DNA of 64,000 nucleotides. Source: Ottowia flava (GTDB taxonomy: Bacteria; Pseudomonadota; Gammaproteobacteria; Burkholderiales; Burkholderiaceae_C). Below, piece after piece: positions 33,950 to 42,650 of this stretch. The notes beneath the pieces are model-generated. The model did no database searches, was not told where the DNA came from, and worked only from the letters and a program-made list of their open reading frames with translations. How positions within the stretch are numbered: the stretch's first letter is position 1; every line of letters starts with the position of its first letter. The translations under genes were made by a program, and so were the position numbers. The DNA lies in contig NZ_VRUA01000002.1 of assembly GCF_008017535.1 (NCBI RefSeq), positions 124,001 to 188,000 of the forward strand, read 5' to 3'.

Positions 33950-35155
33950 TCAGACGCGCTCGAAGATGCCGGCGGCGCCCTGCCCCATGCCGACGCACAT
34001 GGTCACCATGCCGTACTTCAGCTGGTGGCGGCGCACCGCGTGCACCACGGTGGCCGAGCGGATGGCGCCGGTGGCGCCCAGCGGGTGGCCCAGCGCAATG
34101 GCACCGCCCATGGGGTTGACCTTGGCGGGGTCGAGCTTCAGCGTGTTGATGACGGCCAGCGACTGCGCGGCAAAGGCTTCGTTCAGCTCAATCCAGTCGA
34201 TCTGCTCTTGCGTGAGGCCACCGGCCTTCAGCGCCGCCGGGATCGCCTCGATCGGGCCAATGCCCATGATGTGCGGCGGCACGCCGCGGCTGGCGTAGCT
34301 GACAAAGCGCGCCAGCGGCGTCAGGCCGAAACGCTTGACCGCAGATTCGCTGGCCAGGATCAGCGCACCGGCGCCGTCGCTGGTCTGCGAGCTGTTGCCC
34401 GCCGTCACGCTGCCGCGCGCGGCGAACACGGTGCGCAGCTTGGCCAGGCCTTCCAGCGTGGTGTCGCGGCGCGGGCCTTCGTCGATGTCAACCACGCGCT
34501 CGGTCTGAGTGACCTCGGCGGACTTTAGGTTGACGCTGCGCTCGGTCACAGTGACGGGCGTGATCTCGTCCTTGAATTCGCCCGCGGCGATGGCCTTCAT
34601 GGCGCGCTGGTGCGATTCCAGCGCGAAGGCGTCCTGCGCCGCGCGGCTGACGTGCCACTGCTGCGCCACCTTCTCGGCCGTCAGGCCCATGCCGTAGGCG
34701 ATGCCGTAGTCGTCCACGTTGTCGGTGTTGCCGAAGATGGCGGGCGACAGGCTGGGGTTGTTGCCCATCATGGGAACCATGCTCATGCTTTCCACGCCAG
34801 CGGCCACCATCACTTCGGACTCGCCCACGCGGATGCGGTCCGCCGCCATAGCCACGGCCGACAGGCCGGAGGCGCAGAAGCGGTTGACGGTGATGCCGCC
34901 CACGCTCTTGGGCAGGCCGGCCAGCACGGCGCCGATGCGCGCCACGTTCAGGCCTTGCTGCGCCTCAGGGATGGCGCAGCCGCAAATCACGTCCTCAATG
35001 GCTGCCGGGTCCAGCCCCGGCGCCTGTGCGAGCACCGCGCGCAGCGTGTGCGCGAGCAGATCGTCCGGACGGGTGTTGCGGAAATAGCCTTTGTGCGAAC
35101 GCCCGATGGGCGTGCGGGTGGCAGCGACGATGTAGGCGTCTTGAACTTGTTTCAT
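33950..35155 (-). CDS. Acetyl-CoA C-acyltransferase (3-ketoacyl-CoA thiolase)
   Basis: Thiolase of 401 residues from ATG 35155 (MKQVQDAYIVAATRTPIG). The acylated cysteine is C94 in NRFCASGLSAV. The GHPLGATGA histidine motif and the second cysteine in TMCVGMGQG complete the active site. It cleaves 3-ketoacyl-CoA in the last step of beta-oxidation, as partner of the upstream bifunctional dehydrogenase (FadA/FadB-like pair). A Rep-B copy lies between the two genes. Confidence 0.94.
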   Translation of the reverse strand: MKQVQDAYIVAATRTPIGRSHKGYFRNTRPDDLLAHTLRAVLAQAPGLDPAAIEDVICGCAIPEAQQGLNVARIGAVLAGLPKSVGGITVNRFCASGLSAVAMAADRIRVGESEVMVAAGVESMSMVPMMGNNPSLSPAIFGNTDNVDDYGIAYGMGLTAEKVAQQWHVSRAAQDAFALESHQRAMKAIAAGEFKDEITPVTVTERSVNLKSAEVTQTERVVDIDEGPRRDTTLEGLAKLRTVFAARGSVTAGNSSQTSDGAGALILASESAVKRFGLTPLARFVSYASRGVPPHIMGIGPIEAIPAALKAGGLTQEQIDWIELNEAFAAQSLAVINTLKLDPAKVNPMGGAIALGHPLGATGAIRSATVVHAVRRHQLKYGMVTMCVGMGQGAAGIFERV

Positions 35156-35164
35156 GGTCGAACT

Positions 35165-35310
35165 CTTTCTCGGTTGGCCCGCCACCTAGGCAGGGCATGC
35201 CATGGGCGCCACGCTGGCCAGCGAACGCCGTGCACGGACCTGCGCCGGGCACTGGCGTTGTCCCCCTTCCCAACAGAGAGGGAGGAAGGCGCGAAGCGAC
35301 TCAGGGGGGT
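35165..35310 (-). repeat. Rep-B copy 3, between the bifunctional enzyme and thiolase genes
   Basis: On the minus strand ACCCCCCTGAG begins 5 nt after the stop of the upstream gene. Hairpin GTGCCCGG-CGCAGGT-CCGTGCAC at 35252-35230 has one mismatch. Same orientation relative to transcription as copies 1 and 2. Confidence 0.8.
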
Positions 35311-35315
35311 GCATC

Positions 35316-37715
35316 TCAATTCCGGACCGGCTTGCCGGTGGACAGCATGCCCATCATGCGTTCTTGCGTCTTGGGATTGGCCAGCAGCGAGGTGAAGGCC
35401 TGGCGCTCCAGCGCCAGCAGGTAGTCTTCGTCCACCAGCGTGCCGGGATCGACATCGCCGCCGGTCACCACGCCGGCGATCAGGCTGGCGATGTGGAAGT
35501 CGTGCTGGCTGATGAAGCCGCCGTCGCGCATGTTGACCAGCTGGCCCTGGATGGTCGCCTTGCCGTCGCGGCCGGCCACACGGAACTGGCGCTTCATAGG
35601 CGGACGATACCCGGCCGCGTGCATGGCCTTGGCTTCGGCAATGGCGACGAACAGCAGCTCGTCCTTGTTGGGCACGACGACGTCGCTCCACAGCAGGTAG
35701 CCGAGTTGGCGCGACTCCAGCGCACTGGTGCCGACCTTAGCCATGGCCGCGGCGGTGAAGCCTTCGGTCAGGAAATGCAACAAGTCCTTGTCGGTGCTGG
35801 TGGCGGCGTTTTCAGCCGCACGGCGGGCGATGTAGGTCAGGCCGCCGGCGCCGGGCACCAGGCCCACGCCGACTTCAACCAGGCCCATGTAGCTTTCCAT
35901 GATGGCGACGCGGCGTGCACTGTAGATGGACAGCTCGGTGCCGCCGCCCAGCGCCATGCCACGGATTGCAGCCACCACCGGCACCTGCGCGTAGCGCATG
36001 CGCATCATGCCGTCCTGCAACTCTTTCTCGAGCGAGTCGACGAAGCTCGATCCGCCGGCGACGAAGCCCTGCAGCATGGTCTCCAGGTCGGCGCCGACGC
36101 TGAACGGATCGTCCCCCGGCCAGATCACCAGGCCCTTGTAGTCCGCCTCGGCCAGCTCGATCGCCTGCATCAGGCCTTCGCCAGCGGCCGGGCTGATGAT
36201 GTGCATCTTGGTTTTGAGCGTGGCGATGACGACCTCATCGTCCAGCGTCCAGATGCGAATGGCATCGGTCTCCGCCAGGGTCTTGCCCGCAGTCTGGAAG
36301 CGCGGCCCGCCTTCGCCCAGCAGCAGCTCGGGGAACAGCTGGCGCTGGTAGACCGGCAGCTGGCGGCGCGGCTCGAAAGTGGCCGTGGCGGGGTTCCACG
36401 AACCCTGTTCGGTGTGCACGCCACCGGCATCGGCCACCGGGCCCTTGAACACCCAGTCCGGCAGCGGCGCCTTGCTGAGCGCCTTGCCGGCGTCGATGTC
36501 CTCCTGGACCATCTTGGCCACGTCCAGCCAGCCGGCTTCCTGCCACAGCTCGAACGGGCCCTGCTTCATGCCAAAGCCCCAGCGCATGGCCTGGTCGACG
36601 TCGCGCGCGGTCTCGGCGATGTCCTGCAGGTGCACGGCAGCGTAGTGGAAGCCGTCGCGCAGGATCGCCCACAGGAACTGGCCCTGCGGCCCTTCGGCGT
36701 TGCGCAGCAGCTTCAGACGATCACCCGCCTTTTTCTTGAGCATGCGGCCGTAGACTTCGTCGGCCTTGGCGCCCGCCGGCACGTATTCGTCCTTTTCGAG
36801 GTCGTAGCGCAGGATGTCGCGACCGACCTTCTTGTAGAAACCCGCACCCGTCTTCTGGCCCAGACTCTTCATGTCCAGCAGCTTGGCCAGCACCGACGGG
36901 GTGGCGAAGCTGTCGTAGAACGGATCGGTCTCGGCCGTCAGGTTGTCCTGCAGCGTCTTGATGACGTGGGCCATGGTGTCCAGGCCCACCACGTCGGCGG
37001 TGCGGAACGTGCCGCTGGACGCGCGACCCAGGCGCTTGCCCGTCAGGTCGTCCACCACATCCACGTTCAGGCCGAACTTCTCCGCCTCTTTCATGGTCGC
37101 CAGCAGGCCGGCGATGCCGATGCGGTTGGCGACGAAGTTGGGCGTGTCCTTGGCGCGCACCACGCCCTTGCCCAGCGCAGTGGTGACAAAGCTTTCCAGC
37201 TTGTCGAGCACCTCGGGCTGCGTGGTGGGCGTGGGGATCAGCTCCACCAGGTACATGTAGCGCGGCGGGTTGAAGAAGTGAATGCCGCAGAAGCGCGGGC
37301 GCAGCGCTTCGGGCAGCGCCTCGCTCAGCTTCGTGATCGACAGGCCCGAGGTGTTGCTGGCCAGCAGCGCGGTCTTGCTCACGAAGGGCGCGATCTTGTG
37401 GTACAGGTCGCTCTTCCAGTCCATGCGCTCGGCAATGGCCTCGATGATCAGATCGCATCCCTTGAGCTTCTTCAGGTCGTCGTCGTAGTTGGCGACCTCG
37501 ATCAGCTCGGCATCGCTGGCCACGGCCAGGGGCGCGGGCTTGAGTTTTTTGAGGTTGTCGATCGCGCGCGTGACGATGCCATTCTTGTCGCCTTCCTTTG
37601 CAGGAAGATCGAACAAGATCACCGGCACCTTGCAGTTGACGAGGTGGGCGGCGATCTGCGCCCCCATCACCCCGGCGCCGAGGACGGCGACTTTCTTCAC
37701 GTTGAACTGGGACAT
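35316..37715 (-). CDS. Bifunctional 3-hydroxyacyl-CoA dehydrogenase/enoyl-CoA hydratase (FadN-like)
   Basis: Protein of 799 residues from ATG 37715 (MSQFNVKKVAVLGAGVMG). The Rossmann motif of the dehydrogenase domain is at the N-terminus, followed by the catalytic HFFNPPRYMYLVE segment. The crotonase domain is in the C-terminal half (FSVGADLETML, RGMALGGGTELS). This dehydrogenase-first order is that of FadN/large bacterial FadB2-like enzymes, opposite to E. coli FadB. It performs two steps of beta-oxidation and is followed by the thiolase gene. Confidence 0.93.
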   Translation of the reverse strand: MSQFNVKKVAVLGAGVMGAQIAAHLVNCKVPVILFDLPAKEGDKNGIVTRAIDNLKKLKPAPLAVASDAELIEVANYDDDLKKLKGCDLIIEAIAERMDWKSDLYHKIAPFVSKTALLASNTSGLSITKLSEALPEALRPRFCGIHFFNPPRYMYLVELIPTPTTQPEVLDKLESFVTTALGKGVVRAKDTPNFVANRIGIAGLLATMKEAEKFGLNVDVVDDLTGKRLGRASSGTFRTADVVGLDTMAHVIKTLQDNLTAETDPFYDSFATPSVLAKLLDMKSLGQKTGAGFYKKVGRDILRYDLEKDEYVPAGAKADEVYGRMLKKKAGDRLKLLRNAEGPQGQFLWAILRDGFHYAAVHLQDIAETARDVDQAMRWGFGMKQGPFELWQEAGWLDVAKMVQEDIDAGKALSKAPLPDWVFKGPVADAGGVHTEQGSWNPATATFEPRRQLPVYQRQLFPELLLGEGGPRFQTAGKTLAETDAIRIWTLDDEVVIATLKTKMHIISPAAGEGLMQAIELAEADYKGLVIWPGDDPFSVGADLETMLQGFVAGGSSFVDSLEKELQDGMMRMRYAQVPVVAAIRGMALGGGTELSIYSARRVAIMESYMGLVEVGVGLVPGAGGLTYIARRAAENAATSTDKDLLHFLTEGFTAAAMAKVGTSALESRQLGYLLWSDVVVPNKDELLFVAIAEAKAMHAAGYRPPMKRQFRVAGRDGKATIQGQLVNMRDGGFISQHDFHIASLIAGVVTGGDVDPGTLVDEDYLLALERQAFTSLLANPKTQERMMGMLSTGKPVRN

Positions 37716-37778
37716 GTCATCCATTCCTTGGATCTTGGTCGCGCCGCGCTGCGCCACAAGGGCGCGCGGCGCGGCGAT

Positions 37779-38240
37779 TTACTTCACCCGTTGCCAGGTC
37801 TGCGTGCGCCAGAAGGGGCCGATGGAGCCGCGCACTTCCAGCTTCTGGCCGCCGTCGGTGGGTGTCAGGCGCAGCGCGTAGTCCTTGCCCTTTTCGGGGT
37901 CGAGGATGCGGCCACCTTCCCACACGTCCTTGCCTTCGGCCTTCTTGGCGCCGCGGATGATTTCCAGGCCGACCATCGGCTTGTCCTTGCGGTCGCCGCT
38001 GCACTGATCGCACACCGATTTGGGGTCGGCGCCCGGGCGCAGCAGTTGCTCGATGTGGCCGGTGAGCACGCCGCCATGGTCCGCGACGACGATCTGCGCC
38101 TTGGGCTGCTTGGTGTCGTCGTCAACGCTGCGCCAGGTGCCCACGGGCGTCATCTGGGCGTTCGCCAAGCCTGCGGCAAACACTATCAAAGCAATAGCGG
38201 CTCGCGCAGATGGCTGTAGGGCCGAAAGCCTATTCTTCAT
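37779..38240 (-). CDS. DUF2147 secreted protein whose signal peptide is repeat-derived
   Basis: Periplasmic protein of 153 residues: signal peptide 1-28 (cleavage after LANA), then a DUF2147 domain starting PVGTWRSVDDD and ending RTQTWQRV. Function unknown; the domain is a small beta-barrel in related proteins. ATG 38240 follows GGGGTGA. Codons 3-20 of the signal peptide coincide with a Rep-A copy. It lies between the acyl-CoA dehydrogenase and the bifunctional enzyme, on the same strand. Confidence 0.85.
   Translation of the reverse strand: MKNRLSALQPSARAAIALIVFAAGLANAQMTPVGTWRSVDDDTKQPKAQIVVADHGGVLTGHIEQLLRPGADPKSVCDQCSGDRKDKPMVGLEIIRGAKKAEGKDVWEGGRILDPEKGKDYALRLTPTDGGQKLEVRGSIGPFWRTQTWQRVK
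38181..38236 (-). repeat. Rep-A copy 12, forming the signal-peptide coding region
   Basis: On the minus strand: AATAGGCTTTCGGCCCTACA, GCCATCTGCGCGAGCCGCTA, then TTGCTTTGATAG. A full match to the family order, in frame immediately after the ATG of the DUF2147 gene. Confidence 0.75.
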
Positions 38241-38280
38241 GAAATCACCCCTAGGAAGGCTGTTGGGCCATCTGCGTGGC

Positions 38281-40077
38281 TCAGGCCAGCGCAGCGTCTG
38301 TGTCGAGCAGGTTGGCCACGCCAGAGCGCGCGGTGCGCATCAGGCTAGCGGTCTCGGGGAACAGGCGCGCGAAGTAGAAGCGCGCGGTCTGCAACTTCGC
38401 CTGGTAGAACGGGTCGGTATTGCCTTCGGCGATGGCCTTCAACGCCACGCTCGCCATGCGCGCGAAGAAGTAGCCGAACACGAGGTGACCGGCCACGCGC
38501 AGGTAGTCGACGCTGGCGCCGCCCACTTCGTCGGGGTTGACGAAGCCCTTGAAGCCGATTTCGGTGGTGAACTTGGTCATCTGGTCCGCCAGGTAGGCCA
38601 GCGGGTTGATGAATTCGGCCATCTTCTCGTTCACGCCTTCGGCGGCGATCAGCGTCTCGATCTGCTTGCCGAACTTGCGCAGCGTGGCGCCCTGGTTGGC
38701 CAGCACCTTGCGGCCCAGCAGGTCCAGCGACTGCACGGTGTTCGTGCCTTCATAGATCATGTTGATGCGGGCGTCGCGCACGAACTGCTCCATGCCCGTT
38801 TCGTGGATGTAGCCGTGACCGCCGAACACCTGCATGGCGTGGTTGGTGGCGGCAAAGCCGTTGTCGGTCAGGAAGGCCTTCACGATGGGCGTGAGCAGCG
38901 CGACGATGTCGTCGGCATCCTTGCGCACCTTCTCGTCGGGGTGGTAGAGCGACTTGTCGAGCATCATGGCGCAGTAGATGCTCATGGCGCGGCCGCCTTC
39001 GGCGTAGGCCTTGGCCGTCAGCAGCATCTTGCGCACGTCGGGGTGCACGATGATCGGGTCGGCCGGCTGGTCCTTGGCCTTGGGGCCGGACAGGCTGCGC
39101 ATCTGCAGGCGCTCCTTGGCGTAGACCAGGGCGTTCTGGTAGGCCACTTCGGTCAGGCCGAGCGACTGGTTGCCCACGCCCAGGCGCGCAGCGTTCATCA
39201 TCACGAACATGGCCTGCAGGCCCTTGTTGGGCTCGCCGACCAGGGTGCCAACGGCGCCGTCCAGCGCAATCTGCGCCGTGGCGTTACCGTGGATGCCCAT
39301 CTTGTGCTCCAGCCCCGTGCAGAACACCGGGTTGCGCGCACCCAGGCTGCCGTCGTCGGCGACCATGAACTTGGGCACCAGGAACAGGCTGATGCCCTTG
39401 CTGCCCTTGGGGGCGTCCGGCAGGCGGGCCAGTACGAGGTGCAGGATGTTGCTGGTGAAGTCGTGCTCGCCGGCGCTGATGAAGATCTTGTTGCCGGTGA
39501 TCTTGTAGGTGCCGTCGGCCTGCGGTTCGGCCTTGGTGCGCAGCATGCCCAGGTCGGTGCCGCAGTGCGGCTCGGTCAGGCACATGGTGCCGGTCCACTC
39601 GCCGCTGGTCAGCTTGGGCAGGTACTTTTTCTTCTGCTCGTCAGTGCCATGCGCGTGCAGGGCCTCGTACGCGCCGTGCGACAGGCCGGGGTACATGGTC
39701 CAGGCCTGGTTGGCGCCATTCAGCATTTCGTAGAAACACTGGTTGGTGACGAAGGGCAGGCCCTGGCCGCCGTACTCGGAGTCGCACGACAGCGCGGCCC
39801 AGCCGCCTTCGACGTACTGCGCGTACGCCTCCTTGAAGCCTTGGGGGGTGGTGACCTCGTGTGTGGTCTTGTCCAGCGTGCAGCCTTGCGAATCGCCGAT
39901 CAGGTTGAGCGGCTGCGTCACCTCGGAGGCGAACTTGCCGCCCTCTTCCAGCACGGCGTTGAGCGTGTCGGCGTCCAGGTCGCCGTAGCGCGGAATGGTC
40001 TTGAGTTCGTCGACCACGTTCAGCACTTCGTGCATCACGAACTGCATGTCGCGCAGAGGGGGGGTGTAGCTGGGCAT
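38281..40077 (-). CDS. Acyl-CoA dehydrogenase, large (FadE-like) form
   Basis: FAD enzyme of 598 residues that forms trans-2-enoyl-CoA. Family motifs: CLTEPHCGTDLGMLRTKA (FAD), the catalytic-base segment MIYEGTNTVQSLDLLGRK, and QVFGGHGYI. The extra C-terminal domain after about residue 480 marks the long ACAD form. It starts downstream of the TetR gene and heads the beta-oxidation set, with hydratase/dehydrogenase and thiolase genes following. Confidence 0.94.
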   Translation of the reverse strand: MPSYTPPLRDMQFVMHEVLNVVDELKTIPRYGDLDADTLNAVLEEGGKFASEVTQPLNLIGDSQGCTLDKTTHEVTTPQGFKEAYAQYVEGGWAALSCDSEYGGQGLPFVTNQCFYEMLNGANQAWTMYPGLSHGAYEALHAHGTDEQKKKYLPKLTSGEWTGTMCLTEPHCGTDLGMLRTKAEPQADGTYKITGNKIFISAGEHDFTSNILHLVLARLPDAPKGSKGISLFLVPKFMVADDGSLGARNPVFCTGLEHKMGIHGNATAQIALDGAVGTLVGEPNKGLQAMFVMMNAARLGVGNQSLGLTEVAYQNALVYAKERLQMRSLSGPKAKDQPADPIIVHPDVRKMLLTAKAYAEGGRAMSIYCAMMLDKSLYHPDEKVRKDADDIVALLTPIVKAFLTDNGFAATNHAMQVFGGHGYIHETGMEQFVRDARINMIYEGTNTVQSLDLLGRKVLANQGATLRKFGKQIETLIAAEGVNEKMAEFINPLAYLADQMTKFTTEIGFKGFVNPDEVGGASVDYLRVAGHLVFGYFFARMASVALKAIAEGNTDPFYQAKLQTARFYFARLFPETASLMRTARSGVANLLDTDAALA

Positions 40078-40118
40078 GGAAAAAGCTCCTGTGGTGTATT
40101 CGGGAAGCGGTGAATCGG

Positions 40119-40766
40119 TTAGGCGCCGTAGCGCGCCAGGATGTTGTCGAAGCCGCGCAGCGCGCGCGCCATGGAACCGGGGCGCTGCAGAAAGCGGGCG
40201 TCGTAGTGCAGCGCCAGGATCAGGGCGTGGATTTCAAAGGTGATCTGCCGTTCGTCGGCGTCGGGGACCAGGTGGCCTTCATCGCGGGCTTGTGCGACGG
40301 CGCGCTCCATGGCCTCTTGCCAGGCGGTGACGGCCTCAATCAGCGCGTCGCGCACGGGGCCGGGGCGGTCGTCGAATTCGACCGCGCCGCTGATGAAGAT
40401 GCAGCCGGAATCGAGTTCGGCGCTGGTGTAGCGCATCCAGTGTTCGAACAGCGCGCGCACCCGCGGCAGGCCGCGCGGCAGCGCCAGGGCGGTGTGAAAA
40501 ACTTCGGCCTCGAAGCGCGCGTAGTATTCGCGCACCACCGAGATCTGCAGCTCGTCGCGCGAGCCGAAGTGGGCGAACACGCCCGACTTGCTCATCTCCA
40601 TCACCTCGGCCAGCGCGCCAATGGACAGGCCTTCCAGGCCAACCTGCGCCGCCATGCGCAAGGCGGCGTCGACGATGGCGGCCTTGGTCTGCTGGCCTTT
40701 GGCCAACGCACGGTCGGCCGGCGCAGGCCGCGCACGGCGTGTCGGGGAGGCTAAGCGTTGGGGCAT
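40119..40766 (-). CDS. TetR/AcrR-family regulator of the fatty-acid cluster
   Basis: Protein of 215 residues. The TetR helix-turn-helix is at about 27-75 (TKAAIVDAALRMAAQ, SIGALAEVMEMSKSGVFAHF). A palindromic operator lies 14 nt before its start codon, which suggests autoregulation. Being first in a co-directional run with acyl-CoA dehydrogenase, bifunctional enzyme and thiolase genes, it is likely to respond to acyl-CoA or fatty acids (FadR/PsrA-like role). The ligand is inferred. Confidence 0.85.
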   Translation of the reverse strand: MPQRLASPTRRARPAPADRALAKGQQTKAAIVDAALRMAAQVGLEGLSIGALAEVMEMSKSGVFAHFGSRDELQISVVREYYARFEAEVFHTALALPRGLPRVRALFEHWMRYTSAELDSGCIFISGAVEFDDRPGPVRDALIEAVTAWQEAMERAVAQARDEGHLVPDADERQITFEIHALILALHYDARFLQRPGSMARALRGFDNILARYGA

Positions 40767-40779
40767 GGCTCAATAAAAC

Positions 40780-40791
40780 GAACGGTCGTTC
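40780..40791. promoter_or_regulatory. Putative TetR operator
   Basis: GAACG-GT-CGTTC, a perfect inverted repeat with 5-bp arms inside an A/T-rich promoter region, 14 nt before the TetR gene start. The form is typical of operators bound by TetR-family proteins at their own promoters. Confidence 0.6.
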
Positions 40792-40876
40792 TATTTTGCG
40801 TCGAAGCGGAGCATTCGCCAAGCGATTCACCCCAGCCCCTCTTAGGTATTTACCCTAGGATCAGGGCCGCCCTGCC

Positions 40877-41746
40877 CTATTTCAGACGGAACGCCACCAC
40901 ATCCTGATGCTGTTCGCCCAGGCCGTCAATGCCCAGCGCCATGCGATCGCCGCGTTTCAGGTAGCGCGGCGCGGGTTGGCCGGCCGCGTCGCGCCAGCCC
41001 ATGCCGACGCCCGGTGGCGTGCCAGTGGTCAGCACATCGCCCGGTTCCAGCGTCATGAAGCGGCTGACGTAGCTGATCAGCTTGGCGACGTTGAACACCA
41101 TCGTGCGGGTGTTGCCTGTCTGCATGCGCTCGCCATTCAGATCCAGCCACAGGCCCAGCCGCTGCGGGTTGGGCACTTCGTCCCGCGTGACCAACCACGG
41201 GCCGATTGGGCCGAAGGTGTCGCAGCCCTTGCCCTTGTCCCAGGTGCCGCCGCGCTCGGTCTGGAATTCGCGCTCGCTCACATCGTTGACGACGCAATAG
41301 CCAGCAACATGGTCCAGCGCGTCCTTTTGCGCAACGTACCGCGCCGTGCGGCCGATGACCACGCCCAGTTCGACCTCCCAGTCGCCTTTTTTCGAGCCCT
41401 TGGGCAGCATCACCGGGTCGTTCGACCCCTGGATGCATGAGACGGCCTTGGCGAAGATCACCGGCTCTGCCGGCACGGGCAAGCCCGCCTCAGCCGCGTG
41501 GTCGGCGTAGTTCAGGCCTATGGCGATGAACTTGCCCACCTGCGCCACTGGACAACCCAGGCGCGGGCGGCCACGCACGGCAGGCAACTGCGCCAGGTTG
41601 AGCCTGCGCAAGCGCGCCAAGGCCACGTCGCCCAATTGGGCCGGACCGATCTCGGGGATGACGGCCGAGAGGTCGCGCAACACCCCATCGGCGTCCAGCA
41701 CACCGGGCTTTTCCTTGCCCATCGGGCCATAGCGAAGCAGTTTCAT
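40877..41746 (-). CDS. Fumarylacetoacetate hydrolase-family protein
   Basis: Protein of 289 residues. The FAH metal-binding motifs are present: IGLNYADHAAEAG, WEVELGVVIG with the acidic ligands, and the C-terminal LTTGTPPGVGMG. Related enzymes act on ureidoglycolate, acylpyruvates or 2-hydroxyhepta-2,4-diene-1,7-dioate; the sequence alone does not choose among them. No aromatic meta-cleavage genes are adjacent. Confidence 0.85.
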   Translation of the reverse strand: MKLLRYGPMGKEKPGVLDADGVLRDLSAVIPEIGPAQLGDVALARLRRLNLAQLPAVRGRPRLGCPVAQVGKFIAIGLNYADHAAEAGLPVPAEPVIFAKAVSCIQGSNDPVMLPKGSKKGDWEVELGVVIGRTARYVAQKDALDHVAGYCVVNDVSEREFQTERGGTWDKGKGCDTFGPIGPWLVTRDEVPNPQRLGLWLDLNGERMQTGNTRTMVFNVAKLISYVSRFMTLEPGDVLTTGTPPGVGMGWRDAAGQPAPRYLKRGDRMALGIDGLGEQHQDVVAFRLK

Positions 41747-41798
41747 CAGGGAGTCCTATCAAGTACCCCCCGAATCTACATGCTAAGCTGAATGCAGC

Positions 41799-41840
41799 TC
41801 TGGCCCTAGTCGGATCGGCACAAGCAGCTCCTGGTTTCAG
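41799..41840 (+). repeat. Rep-A copy 13, overlapping the end of slmA
   Basis: Core TCTGGCCCTAGTCGGATCGG then CACAAGCAGCTCCTGG. The element runs into the slmA stop codon (41837-41839) from downstream, antisense to the gene. Confidence 0.55.
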
Positions 41841-42499
41841 AGCATCCTGGTCAACGCAGCATCAAGCGATTCGGTCGGTGAGCGCCGGAAGCCCGAGCGC
41901 GCGAAGCGCTGCAAGCGCCCCACCATGAAAGACGTTAGCACCGAAGCGCTGAGTTGCGCATCTGCCGTGGGGGTGACGCTGTCGGCCCCGTGCCCATCGG
42001 CGAGCACCGCGTCGCGCAGACCTTGGCGCAGTGCGGCTTCCAACTTATCGAACAACTGGTTCATGCGCTGCTGCAAGCGCTCGTTCTCAAATACCAGGGC
42101 ATCGCCCACCATCACGCGGGTCATGCCGGGGTTCTTCTCGGCGAACTGCAACACCATGGTGACCACACGCGCTGCGCGGGCACTGCCAGCAGCCTCGCGT
42201 TCAGCGATCTGATTGACCAGGCCGAAAACGGTGCTTTCAATGAAGTCAATGAGCGCTTCAAACATCTGCGCCTTGCTCGCGAAGTGCCGATAGAGCGCGG
42301 CTTCACTCACACCCAAGCGCGCTGCCAAAGCGGCGGTCGTGATCCGCTCTGCGCCCGGCTGCTCCAGCATGGTTGCCAGGGCCTGCAGGATCTGTGCGCG
42401 GCGCTCGCCCGGCTTGGGACGCTTGCGCCCCAACGCTGCTTGCGCGGGCGCAGCATCGGTAGCGGAGGAAGCTTCGGCGGGGAGGTCTGACGGCAGCAT
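41837..42499 (-). CDS. slmA: Nucleoid occlusion factor SlmA (TetR family)
   Basis: Protein of 220 residues from ATG 42499 (MLPSDLPAEA); the frame is open 12 codons upstream. It resembles E. coli SlmA through the DNA-binding domain (RITTAALAARLGVSEAALYR, HFASKAQMFEALIDFIE) and the C-terminal part (RLQQRMNQLFDKLEAALRQ). SlmA binds chromosomal sites and blocks FtsZ rings over the nucleoid. It lies downstream of argB on the same strand, an arrangement often kept in Burkholderiales. The N-terminal 30 residues are Ala/Pro rich and variable. Confidence 0.88.
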   Translation of the reverse strand: MLPSDLPAEASSATDAAPAQAALGRKRPKPGERRAQILQALATMLEQPGAERITTAALAARLGVSEAALYRHFASKAQMFEALIDFIESTVFGLVNQIAEREAAGSARAARVVTMVLQFAEKNPGMTRVMVGDALVFENERLQQRMNQLFDKLEAALRQGLRDAVLADGHGADSVTPTADAQLSASVLTSFMVGRLQRFARSGFRRSPTESLDAALTRML

Positions 42500-42650
42500 A
42501 GGGCGACCAAATGTGTCGAAATGATTCTCGCACAAACAGAAGCATTTCGTTCACAGTGTCTACCCGAGTCTGACTTGACTTGGGGCAGATTTCACGGCCC
42601 GCCCGCCCTGTGACGCCCGTTTCGCGCCCTTGGTCGATACAAAACCCGGT

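Noticed and set aside
35202-38219. A 1005-codon open frame on the plus strand opposite the bifunctional acyl-CoA enzyme
   Set aside because: It lies wholly antisense to a clear two-domain enzyme; its product is rich in His, Gln, Arg and Ala with no domain. Long antisense frames are expected in GC-rich genes with strong third-position bias.
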